From positions 1 to 47,150 of the forward strand of contig ONHG01000020.1 in the NCBI GenBank assembly GCA_900317585.1: 47,150 nt of DNA. Reading direction: 5' to 3'. How positions within the stretch are numbered: the stretch's first letter is position 1; each line of letters begins with the position of its first letter. The DNA is from an uncultured Lachnospiraceae bacterium (GTDB lineage: Bacteria > Bacillota > Clostridia > Lachnospirales > Lachnospiraceae). The notes beneath the pieces were generated by a model. That model saw only the letters and a program-made list of their open reading frames with translations. It had not been told where the DNA came from and did not search any database. Position numbers and translations under genes: made by a program. Shown one piece after another: positions 24,176 through 32,223 of the stretch.

Positions 24176-25633
24176 ATGTACGCTGACGAAAACGTAATCA
24201 AAATCAAACATGCAGTTTTGCTTGAGGTCGCAAAGGCTGCATTTGCAGGTAACCTCGATGAGATCAGAGATGACATCCCATTTACATTGATTCCGGGACC
24301 GACACCTCAGTTCCGTTGCTGTATCTACAAGGAGAGAGAGATCATCCGTCAACGTGTCAGACTCGCAGAGGGTAAAGCACCAAGCACAAACGATGATGGT
24401 AATATCATCCAGGTAATCAGCTCAGCATGTGAGGATTGTCCGATTTCAAGCTACACAGTTACTGAGAACTGTCAGAACTGTCTCGGCAAGGCTTGTATCA
24501 ATGCCTGTAAGTTCGGAGCAATCGAGGCAGGACGTCTCCGCTCACATATCGACCCACAGAAGTGTAAGGAGTGTGGACGCTGTGCACAGGCATGTCCTTA
24601 CAACGCTATCGCTCATTTAAAGAGACCATGTAAGTTCTCTTGCCCTGTAAATGCCATTACATACAACGAGTACGGCATTTCAGTGATTGATGAGAGCAAA
24701 TGTATCAGATGTGGTAAGTGTATCCACAGCTGTCCATTCGGAGCTATCGGATCAAAGACATACATCGTAGATGTAATCGATGCAATCAAGTCAGAGAACA
24801 AGCATGTATACGCTATGGTTGCACCTGCAGCAGAGGGACAGTTTGGCGTAAACATCACTATGAACAGCTGGAAGAAGGCTATGCAGGCAGTTGGCTTCAA
24901 CGGTTTTGTTGAGGTAGCACTCGGAGGAGATATGACAGCAGCATACGAGGCTGACGAGTGGCTTGAGGCATACGAGGCAGGAGAGAAGAAGGTTACATCA
25001 TGCTGCCCTGGATTTGTAAATATGGTTAGAAAGCACTATCCTGAGCTTGCTGACAAGATTTCTACAACTGTTTCACCTATGTGTGCAGTTTCAAGAATGA
25101 TCAAGGCAAAGGATCCTGATGCAGTTACAGTATTCATCGGACCATGTGTTGCCAAGAAGTCAGAGGTACAGGATCAGAAGATAGAGGGCAATGCAGACTA
25201 TGTACTTACCTTCAGCGAGATTCGTGCTATTATGAAGGCAAAGGGAGTACAGCTTGAGGCTGATGATACATCATATCAGGAGGGCTCAGTATACGGTAAG
25301 CGTTTCGCAAACTCAGGCGGAGTTACAGCAGCCGTAATCGAGAGCATGAAGGAAAAAGGCGAGGATGTTGATTGTAAGGTTTGCAAGGCAAACGGAGCAG
25401 CAGAGTGTAAGAAGGCACTTCTCCTCATGAAGGCAGGCAAGCTTCCTGAGAACTTCATCGAGGGAATGGCATGTGAGGGCGGCTGCGTAGGCGGACCAAG
25501 CTCATACAATGACATGGTGACTACCAAGAAGTTCCGTGATGAGCTCTTAAGCAGAGCAGATGACAGAAAGATTCGTGACAACATCGCCAACTACCATATG
25601 GAGACATTTGATATGCACCGTAAGGAGCAGTAA
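24176..25633 (+). CDS. Monomeric [FeFe] hydrogenase, variant H-cluster motifs
   Basis: The 485-aa iron-only hydrogenase reversibly reduces protons to H2, usually with ferredoxin. Cys-rich cluster motifs lie at ~85-111 (CEDCP, CQNC, CINAC), 130-140 (CKECGRCAQAC) and 176-186 (CIRCGKCIHSC). The H-cluster domain has TSCCPGF (274-280), IGPCVAKKSE (321-330) and EGMACEGGCVGGP (429-441). The second motif has Gly where classical enzymes have Met (MPC), and the third ends GGP rather than GGG. These changes resemble group B hydrogenases. AAGGAG precedes ATG. Codons are strongly biased, suggesting high expression. No maturation genes (hydE/F/G) are in the window. Confidence 0.9.
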   Translation: MYADENVIKIKHAVLLEVAKAAFAGNLDEIRDDIPFTLIPGPTPQFRCCIYKEREIIRQRVRLAEGKAPSTNDDGNIIQVISSACEDCPISSYTVTENCQNCLGKACINACKFGAIEAGRLRSHIDPQKCKECGRCAQACPYNAIAHLKRPCKFSCPVNAITYNEYGISVIDESKCIRCGKCIHSCPFGAIGSKTYIVDVIDAIKSENKHVYAMVAPAAEGQFGVNITMNSWKKAMQAVGFNGFVEVALGGDMTAAYEADEWLEAYEAGEKKVTSCCPGFVNMVRKHYPELADKISTTVSPMCAVSRMIKAKDPDAVTVFIGPCVAKKSEVQDQKIEGNADYVLTFSEIRAIMKAKGVQLEADDTSYQEGSVYGKRFANSGGVTAAVIESMKEKGEDVDCKVCKANGAAECKKALLLMKAGKLPENFIEGMACEGGCVGGPSSYNDMVTTKKFRDELLSRADDRKIRDNIANYHMETFDMHRKEQ

Positions 25634-25661
25634 TAAAATGATTGTTACAGCATAAGCTTTT

Positions 25662-25693
25662 TAAATCCCCCGACTTGTTCGGGGGATTTTTGT
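25662..25693 (+). terminator. Intrinsic terminator after hydrogenase
   Basis: ATCCCCCGA / TCGGGGGAT stem with a CTTGT loop and a T-run. The remaining ~290 nt up to the next gene hold a TATAAT box near 25900 and no visible gene. Confidence 0.92.
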
Positions 25694-25985
25694 GATTGCG
25701 AATATCTGCAAAAAGATATGTGGTTAGTCATATTGAGAACTGAATAGTAACAAAGATATTAAATAAATTAAGTACATATTACGACTCTATCACGGGTTTT
25801 CGGGATAAAGAAACAATTGTAACACAACTGAAATATATGAAGCTAACATTAAGAAATTCTAAAGGAATTTGCAGTAGCAAAAAAGATTGTTTAACGCTAT
25901 AATAGATATTGCTAGAAATAATATTATCAGGTTTGAGTAATAATATAGAGAAAATAATTATAAAATGCTAAAGAGGATTGGAAAA

Positions 25986-27455
25986 ATGGACAAAAATAAA
26001 AAGATGATTATCGGTATACTTACGGCTGCAATAGTTCTGGTGGTGGCGTTTATAGTATATATCGCATGCTTTGACTCACACATTGAGTTCAGCAGCAAGT
26101 TTAAAAACGGTATCACTGTTGAGTATGGCAAAAAGTTTGAGGAGCCCAAAATTAAGGCGTATGTCAGAGGCAGGCTTATAAACCGGAAGGGAAAAGAGAT
26201 AAAATGTACTATAGATAGTAATGTCGATGCGACAAAGACTGGTTCATACGAGATAAAGGTAACTGCTCAATACGGTAAAAAAACTGCGACACAGACCATC
26301 AAGGTTGAGGTAAGGGATAAGAAGGATCCGAAGATCGCATTAAATGGCGATGCTGAGATGACTGTAGAGGCAGGCAGCGAGTTCAGTGACCCGGGATATA
26401 CGGCAACAGACAACTATGATGGGGATCTGACAGACAAGGTATCTGTCACAGGAACTGTCGATACGTCAAAGCCCGGGGATTATGAGATAAAGTACAGTGT
26501 CGCAGACTCGTCAAAGAATGAGGGCGAGGTTAAAAGGACTGTGCATGTCACAGATACCACGGCACCACAGATAAAGCTTTCAGGCGATGATTTTATGTCT
26601 GTAAAAAAAGGTGATAAGTACAGTGATCCGGGATACACGGCAACAGACAACTGTGACGGAGATATCACAGACAGTGTCAAGGTATCAGGAGATAAGGTAG
26701 ATAAGGATAAAGCAGGAAAGTATACCGTGACCTATGAGGTTTCAGATTCATCAGGCAATAAGGCTACAGCTACAAGAGTGGTCAGTGTGTATGATCCGGC
26801 TGCCACGGCAGACACAGTAAATCCGGGCAACAAGATTATTTATCTGACCTTTGACGATGGTCCGGGAAAGTATACACAGGGGCTTTTAGATTTACTTGAT
26901 AAATACAACGTAAAGGTTACCTTCTTTGTTACAAATACGCATCCTGACTATCAGAACCTGATAGCAGAGGAGGCAAAGAGAGGACATACAGTGGCTATCC
27001 ACTCTGCAAGCCATAAATACGACCAGATATATACAAGCGAGCAGGCCTATTTTGATGACCTTGAGCAGATGAACAGCATCATAAAGGCACAGACAGGAAA
27101 TGATGCGTCAATCATGAGATTCCCGGGTGGTTCATCAAATACTATAAGTAAGGATTATTGTCCGGGCATTATGACACAGCTCGTCAATGATGTGACAGCA
27201 AGAGGACTTTTGTACTGTGACTGGAACGTATCGAGCGGAGATGCAAACAGCAAGCCAATCAGTACGGAACAGGTGGTACAGAATGTCATCTCCGGCGTTC
27301 AGAGCCACAACGTATCAGTTGTATTGCAGCATGACATAAAGGATTTCAGTGTCAATGCGGTTGAGCAGATCATCCAGTGGGGACAGGCGAACGGTTACAC
27401 ATTTTTACCACTCACCACAAGCTCACCGATGTCTCATCATCGTGTAAACAACTAA
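25986..27455 (+). CDS. Membrane-anchored polysaccharide deacetylase with Ig-like domains
   Basis: The ~489-aa protein has an N-terminal membrane anchor (~6-27), a first beta domain (~35-105) and two DUF5011-type Ig-like domains (each with FSDPGYTATDN or YSDPGYTATDN and a following DGD(L/I)T). A NodB deacetylase domain (~280-475) follows. NodB motifs are present: TFDDGP, HSASH, RFPGG, DWNVSSGDA and LQHDI. It probably removes acetyl groups from peptidoglycan GlcNAc outside the cell, a lysozyme-resistance trait in other Firmicutes. The ATG at 25986 has AGAGGA ~10 nt upstream, which lies within the codons of the earlier ATG (25965). Confidence 0.9.
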   Translation: MDKNKKMIIGILTAAIVLVVAFIVYIACFDSHIEFSSKFKNGITVEYGKKFEEPKIKAYVRGRLINRKGKEIKCTIDSNVDATKTGSYEIKVTAQYGKKTATQTIKVEVRDKKDPKIALNGDAEMTVEAGSEFSDPGYTATDNYDGDLTDKVSVTGTVDTSKPGDYEIKYSVADSSKNEGEVKRTVHVTDTTAPQIKLSGDDFMSVKKGDKYSDPGYTATDNCDGDITDSVKVSGDKVDKDKAGKYTVTYEVSDSSGNKATATRVVSVYDPAATADTVNPGNKIIYLTFDDGPGKYTQGLLDLLDKYNVKVTFFVTNTHPDYQNLIAEEAKRGHTVAIHSASHKYDQIYTSEQAYFDDLEQMNSIIKAQTGNDASIMRFPGGSSNTISKDYCPGIMTQLVNDVTARGLLYCDWNVSSGDANSKPISTEQVVQNVISGVQSHNVSVVLQHDIKDFSVNAVEQIIQWGQANGYTFLPLTTSSPMSHHRVNN

Positions 27456-27480
27456 AATCATTCAAATAAAAAAGCGCAAA

Positions 27481-27512
27481 AAAGAAGAGTTCGAAATGAA
27501 CTCTTCTTTTTT
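27481..27512 (+). terminator. Intrinsic terminator
   Basis: AAAGAAGAGTTC / GAACTCTTCTTT perfect 12-bp stem, 5-nt loop, then TTT. The A-run on the other side lets it act on the minus strand as well, which would also suit the converging csp transcript. Confidence 0.9.
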
Positions 27513-27624
27513 AATCATGATTCTTATATCTTATTCCCCAATTAACATTTTTGTAACTATCATCTTACCTAAATATATAATAAAGAAAAAGGTACATAGA
27601 AACTAGATTGACTAGGTAGCCAAA

Positions 27625-27828
27625 TTATTTAACTACCTCAACGTTAACTGCCTGTGGACCTTTAGCGCCATCAGTGATATCGAACTCTACTGCTGCACCT
27701 TCCTCGAGAGTTTTGAAGCCCTCCATGTTAAGTCCTGAGAAATGTACGAATACATCATTTCCGTCCTCGGCTGTGATGAATCCGTAACCTTTTTGGTTGT
27801 TGAACCATTTTACTGTACCTTTGCTCAT
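27625..27828 (-). CDS. Cold-shock protein (CspA family)
   Basis: The 67-aa single OB-fold protein binds single-stranded nucleic acid and melts RNA structure. RNP1 KGYGFI and RNP2 VFVHF are both present, and the N-terminus [12 protein letters not shown] is canonical. GGAGGT sits 7 nt before the ATG at 27828; a longer reading to 27867 would place the ribosome site inside the gene. The gene has its own promoter (see next entry) and is monocistronic. Confidence 0.96.
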   Translation of the reverse strand: MSKGTVKWFNNQKGYGFITAEDGNDVFVHFSGLNMEGFKTLEEGAAVEFDITDGAKGPQAVNVEVVK

Positions 27829-27875
27829 CGAAAGTACCTCCAAATAATAATAATGCTGCTTACGCAACTAACGTT

Positions 27876-27904
27876 AGAATAGCATAACAGGTTTAAGATG
27901 TAAA
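27876..27904 (-). promoter_or_regulatory. csp promoter
   Basis: On the minus strand TTTACA (27904-27899), 17 nt, TATTCT (27881-27876). It leaves a ~40-nt leader with TAACGTTA and an AU-rich stretch before the ribosome site. Confidence 0.65.
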
Positions 27905-27913
27905 GCAATAAAG

Positions 27914-28417
27914 TCAAAGTTCTTTAAAGTTTATGTCATTATTTGCTAAAAATTTCATTACAAGCTTATCCCATTCACTGTCTAAGGTCTTATCCACTGA
28001 AAAAATATTGTAGGATATTCCGGTTGTTAGAGTCAGAAGTTTGTTCTGATACCTGATATTTATGAAAAAGCCACTGATATCGGACACGGTGAAAGCAGAG
28101 TGCAGACTGCTTAGGGTGTGTTCCATATTTTCGGGTGAAAGCAGAAAGACAAATTTGAATGACGATGGCGTCTGTCTGCCCTTTATCAGGTCGAAGCAGT
28201 TTGTGCGAAGCATCCTGAAAGGGAGTATGCCATAGCCTGCTATTCTATTTTCTTCAAGCTCTGTGGAGCTGTAAAAGTCCTTTTGCAGATGTCCGTCTAT
28301 GATGTATGAGGCTGCCTTTGTGATGACGGCCTCCTGGAGCAGGAAGTTGTCAAAGATTTCCGTGCGAAGCAGCTTGTTCATAAAGTCCTTTGTGTCTGTC
28401 AGTTCAATTGATATCAT
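27914..28417 (-). CDS. DUF5721-like hypothetical protein
   Basis: The 167-aa soluble protein starts MISIELTDTKDFMNKLLRTE and has alternating strands and helices, with no signal peptide or membrane segment. The opening and the AAXYIIDGHLQKDFY block resemble the DUF5721 family found mainly in Lachnospiraceae; this is from memory of the family, not a search. The function is unknown. GAGGAG lies 6 nt before ATG. It is transcribed in the same direction as csp but separated from it by the csp promoter. Confidence 0.65.
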   Translation of the reverse strand: MISIELTDTKDFMNKLLRTEIFDNFLLQEAVITKAASYIIDGHLQKDFYSSTELEENRIAGYGILPFRMLRTNCFDLIKGRQTPSSFKFVFLLSPENMEHTLSSLHSAFTVSDISGFFINIRYQNKLLTLTTGISYNIFSVDKTLDSEWDKLVMKFLANNDINFKEL

Positions 28418-28458
28418 AATTTCTCCTCATTTTCCACATTGTATGTGACAGCGAATGA

Positions 28459-28484
28459 TTGTTCTCAATGGTTTTGAATAGTTA
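28459..28484. repeat. Solo 26-nt copy of the hairpin element's right end
   Basis: 24 of 26 positions match 18982-19007 (from TTGTTCTCA through TGAATAGTTA). No left partner is seen nearby, so this is a solo or decayed end between two genes. Confidence 0.7.
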
Positions 28485-28608
28485 TCGATTATTATATCAT
28501 ACATCAGATTTGCGGATTATGCCATAAAAATAAAGCCTGTTCAACTGGAATAATTGTAAAGTCCGTGGTAGAATAAGTGCGTTATGCAATGAAAACAGGA
28601 GGCAATCC

Positions 28609-29901
28609 ATGAAACAGGAAAAATTATTTGATTTACTTAAAGCGGCAGTTTCACCATGCGAGTGTGTGAAGGCTGCAAAGCAGGAGCTTTTGGAAAACGG
28701 ATTTGAGGAGATAGATTATACAGGTGACTGGAAGCTTGTGCGCGGTGGCAGGTATGTCTTAAATCACCATGATACGACCATGTTTGCGTTTACTGTAGGA
28801 AGCGGCTACAACAAAAAGGATATGGTGCGAATAGCGGCAGCTCATACAGACTATCCATATCTTCGCATAAAGCCAAATCCGGATTTTATGACAAACTCAT
28901 ATGCACAGGTCAATGTAGAGGTGTATGGAGGACCGATTTTAAATACATGGTTTGACAGACCTCTCGGAGTGGCAGGGCGCGTGGCTTTAAAGAGTGAGGA
29001 TGTGTTCAATCCGCGTATGGTGCTATATAGGTCTAAAAAGCCTGTCATGATTATTCCAAATCTTGCCATCCATATGAACAGGGATGTGAATAAGGGAGTC
29101 GAGATAAATAATCAGGTGGATCTGATGCCGGTGCTTGATTCAATCCCGGAGGATGAAAAGACCACGGATTATTTCCTTGGCTTTCTGGCTGGTGAGCTGT
29201 CTGTGGAAAAGAGCGACATCATAGACTTCGAGCTCAATACATTTTGCATGGACGAGCCTTGCCTTGTCGGTGTGAATGATACTATGATTTCATCACCGAG
29301 AATCGACAACCAGTCATCCTGCAGAGCACTTCTTGATGCCATAGAGGATGGAAACAGAGCTGATGGAATAAACATCATAGCGCTTTTCGACCATGAGGAG
29401 ATTGGAAGTAACAGTAAGCAGGGCGCGGCCTCTATAATGCTTCACGATATGCTCAGGCGTATTTTAAGAAATATGGACCTTTCAGAAAATGAAATAGATG
29501 AGAGCATATATGATGCCATGCTTTTGTCTGTCGATGTGGCTCATGCGCTTCATCCTAATAAAAAGCAAAAGATGGATATCACAAATATGCCTGTCATGGG
29601 AAAAGGCTTTTGTATCAAGCAGGCGTGCTCACAGTCGTATGCTACGGATGCACAGGCTATCGCCATTCTCTGTCAGCTTTGTGATGAAAAGGGCATACCT
29701 TACCAGCGCTTTGTGAACCGTTCGGACAGCCGCGGTGGTAGCACACTTGGCTCGATTGCAGGCACGCTTTTGCCGGTAAAGACGGTGGATATTGGTATAC
29801 CTATTCTTGCAATGCACTCAGCCTGTGAGCTTATGGGAGTACGCGACATGAAAGCCTTAAGCGACTGTGTGACAGCCTTTTTCGGGTATTTGGGAAAATA
29901 A
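28609..29901 (+). CDS. apeB: M18-family aminopeptidase
   Basis: The 430-aa aspartyl-type zinc aminopeptidase removes N-terminal residues from peptides in the cytoplasm. Metal and catalytic motifs are visible: AAHTDYPYLRIKP (His/Asp ligands), DNQSSC, FDHEEIGSNSKQGA (Glu pair), VDVAHALHPN (Asp/His) and MHSACELMG near the end. The length fits the family. ACAGGAGG lies 8 nt before ATG. The gene seems to stand alone, with a promoter for the next gene in the following gap. Confidence 0.94.
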   Translation: MKQEKLFDLLKAAVSPCECVKAAKQELLENGFEEIDYTGDWKLVRGGRYVLNHHDTTMFAFTVGSGYNKKDMVRIAAAHTDYPYLRIKPNPDFMTNSYAQVNVEVYGGPILNTWFDRPLGVAGRVALKSEDVFNPRMVLYRSKKPVMIIPNLAIHMNRDVNKGVEINNQVDLMPVLDSIPEDEKTTDYFLGFLAGELSVEKSDIIDFELNTFCMDEPCLVGVNDTMISSPRIDNQSSCRALLDAIEDGNRADGINIIALFDHEEIGSNSKQGAASIMLHDMLRRILRNMDLSENEIDESIYDAMLLSVDVAHALHPNKKQKMDITNMPVMGKGFCIKQACSQSYATDAQAIAILCQLCDEKGIPYQRFVNRSDSRGGSTLGSIAGTLLPVKTVDIGIPILAMHSACELMGVRDMKALSDCVTAFFGYLGK

Positions 29902-29914
29902 ATACAGAAACCTC

Positions 29915-29943
29915 TTGCATAAGTTTGGTTTTCGTGTTAATAT
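29915..29943 (+). promoter_or_regulatory. Promoter of the DegV gene
   Basis: TTGCAT, 17 nt, TAATAT; about 90 nt before the ATG at 30037. Confidence 0.65.
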
Positions 29944-30036
29944 GACGTAGTAATGAAAACCACTTGTTACGGAATGAAATAACTTTTAAAAAGGTAATTT
30001 AAACTTTTATTATCATATAGTGCAGGAGGAATAGAT

Positions 30037-30879
30037 ATGTATAAGATTATAATAGATAGCTGTGGTGAGCTCACAGATAGCCTTAAGAAGGATGGACATT
30101 TTTGCAATGTGGCACTCGAGCTTGATGTTGACGGATACAGAATCCGCGATGATGAGAGCTTTGACCAGCATGATTTCTTAAGAAGAGTAAAGGAGAGTGT
30201 AAAGGGACCAAAGTCGTCATGCCCGTCTCCTGAGGAATATATGCAGTCCTTTGAGGGAGAGGCTGATCATATCTATGTTGTCACACTTTCGGGAAAGCTC
30301 AGCGGCTCATACAACAGCGCTGTTTTAGCAGTCAATCTGTACAACGAGGAGCATGAGGACTGTGGCAAGCAAATCTATGTATTCAATTCCCGCTCAGCAT
30401 CTATAGGCGAGACACTAATCGGCATGAAGGTACAGGAGTTTGAAGAGAGTGGACTTTCATTTGATGAGGTTGTAAAGCAGACCGAAGAGTATATTTCTTC
30501 CATGAATACATTCTTTGTGCTTGAGACTCTTGATACATTAAGAAAGGCAGGACGATTAAGCAACTTGAAGGCTTTTGTGGCCAGCACTTTAAATATAAAG
30601 CCTGTCATGGGCTCAACAGATGAAGGCTCAATCCAGCAGCTTGGTCAGGCCAGAGGCATGAAGAGGGCACTTGCCAAGATGGTAGAGGATGTTGTGGCTG
30701 CCACAAAGGACTGTGAGCACAGGATTCTTGCAATTTCACACTGCAACTGCCCGGAGCGTGCGCAGTATGTGAAGGCATGCCTTGAGAAACTTGCCAGATT
30801 TAAGAAGATTGTCATTGTGGATACTGCCGGCATCTCAAGCATGTATGCAAATGACGGAGGCATTATTATAGCAGTATAA
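30037..30879 (+). CDS. DegV-family fatty-acid-binding protein
   Basis: The 280-aa protein has the DegV fold: IIIDSCGELTD at the start, SSCPSPEEYMQ, VVTLSGKLSGSYNSA (the acyl-carboxylate-binding Ser segment), LETLDTLRKAGRLSN and LNIKPVM. Members bind a fatty acid and many act as the FakB subunit that presents it to the kinase FakA; no fakA is nearby. GGAGGA lies 8 nt before ATG. folC follows after 45 nt. Confidence 0.93.
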   Translation: MYKIIIDSCGELTDSLKKDGHFCNVALELDVDGYRIRDDESFDQHDFLRRVKESVKGPKSSCPSPEEYMQSFEGEADHIYVVTLSGKLSGSYNSAVLAVNLYNEEHEDCGKQIYVFNSRSASIGETLIGMKVQEFEESGLSFDEVVKQTEEYISSMNTFFVLETLDTLRKAGRLSNLKAFVASTLNIKPVMGSTDEGSIQQLGQARGMKRALAKMVEDVVAATKDCEHRILAISHCNCPERAQYVKACLEKLARFKKIVIVDTAGISSMYANDGGIIIAV

Positions 30880-30924
30880 GGATATGGTCTTTATTTTATC
30901 GGCCGGATATATTATAATGATGGC

Positions 30925-32199
30925 ATGGGAAATTTAGATTACACACAGGTTTTAAACAAAATAGAAAACACACACCGTTTCGGCAATGAGCCCGGAGTGG
31001 TGGTGACGGCACAGGTAATAAACGTGCTGAGAGAAAAAGGAAAGCAAAAGCGCATAATACCGTATATCCATGTGGCAGGCACCAATGGAAAGGGCTCGGT
31101 GTGCGCTTTTTTTTCTAGTATATTAAAAAAAGAGCATATGAGGGTAGGCACGTTTGTATCACCGCATCTGGTAGATTTTGAGGAGCGCATCACTGTTGAT
31201 GGGCGTATGATACCTAAGGAGGATGTTACACGGCTTGGAAACTATCTGCTTGATATAGATTTTGGTATAGGGCTTACGATGTTTGACTACTGCCTTGCTA
31301 TGGCTCTTTTGTACTTTGAGGAGCAGCAGTGCGATTATATGGTCATTGAGACAGGGCTCGGAGGCAGGCTTGACTCAACGAATGCAATCGGCACACCGCA
31401 ATGTGCCGTTATTACAAAGATAGGCTATGACCATATGGCTATCCTTGGCAGTGATATAGCGGATATAGCGGCTGAGAAGGCCGGTATCATAAAGGAAAAC
31501 GGCACAGTGGTGGTGGAACAGCAGGATAAACGTGCTATGCAGGTGATTGAGCAGGAAGCGCAAAAAAAGCATGCAAGGATAATCACTGTGGAGCAAAGCG
31601 ATATAGCACGCTGCAGCGGCTACGCACTGAGGCTTTGTGGCACATTTCAGTGGGAGAATGCAGCAGCGGCAGAGCTTGCGGCGCGGTATGTGCTGGGAAA
31701 GCACTATAGCGGGCTGGAATACGAAATGCAATATGATAAGACAGGGGCAAAGAGAGAGGAAACAGACCTGAATAAAAGGATAAAAAGCGCTCTTGAAGAA
31801 GCTGTGTGGCCGGGACGCATGGAGATAGTATCAAAGGAGCCGTTTCTGCTAGTGGACGGAGCACACAACAGCAATGGAGTTGATGCACTTAGGGAAAGCC
31901 TCATGCAGATGTATCCGGGTGAGAAATTTTGCTTTTTCATGGGAGTCATGGCTGATAAGGACTATGATGTGATGATACGTGAGATTTTACCTCTTGCTGA
32001 GGAGTTTTATACAGTGACACCGGATTCAGACAGGGCACTGCAGGCATCGCACCTTGCTGATTTTATCAGAAAAGAGGGAGTTGAAGCAACAGAGCTTTCA
32101 GGAGTTGATGAGATAAGTAAGCACCTGAAAAGAGATACGAAAAATGTTGCATTTGGCTCATTGTATTTTATTGGGGAGCTTAAACAGCACCGGATATAA
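30925..32199 (+). CDS. folC: Folylpolyglutamate synthase/dihydrofolate synthase
   Basis: This 424-aa Mur-ligase-type enzyme adds glutamate to folates (and may make dihydrofolate). The P-loop is HVAGTNGKGSVC (GTNGKGS at 52-58); ETGLGGRLDSTNAI, KIGYDHMAILG and DGAHNSNGVDAL follow as in the family. No clear ribosome site precedes the ATG at 30925; instead a TATAAT box lies 7 nt upstream, which raises the possibility of a leaderless message. An alternative is read-through from degV. The next gene starts 25 nt after the stop, so folC may lead a longer transcript with the YhgE genes. Confidence 0.93.
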   Translation: MGNLDYTQVLNKIENTHRFGNEPGVVVTAQVINVLREKGKQKRIIPYIHVAGTNGKGSVCAFFSSILKKEHMRVGTFVSPHLVDFEERITVDGRMIPKEDVTRLGNYLLDIDFGIGLTMFDYCLAMALLYFEEQQCDYMVIETGLGGRLDSTNAIGTPQCAVITKIGYDHMAILGSDIADIAAEKAGIIKENGTVVVEQQDKRAMQVIEQEAQKKHARIITVEQSDIARCSGYALRLCGTFQWENAAAAELAARYVLGKHYSGLEYEMQYDKTGAKREETDLNKRIKSALEEAVWPGRMEIVSKEPFLLVDGAHNSNGVDALRESLMQMYPGEKFCFFMGVMADKDYDVMIREILPLAEEFYTVTPDSDRALQASHLADFIRKEGVEATELSGVDEISKHLKRDTKNVAFGSLYFIGELKQHRI

Positions 32200-32223
32200 A
32201 CACCGGATATAAGAGGATGATTC

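Noticed and set aside
25735-25756. Third copy of the hairpin element's end (GAGAACTGAATAGTAAC)
   Set aside because: Only a partial match with rearranged order; could be chance.
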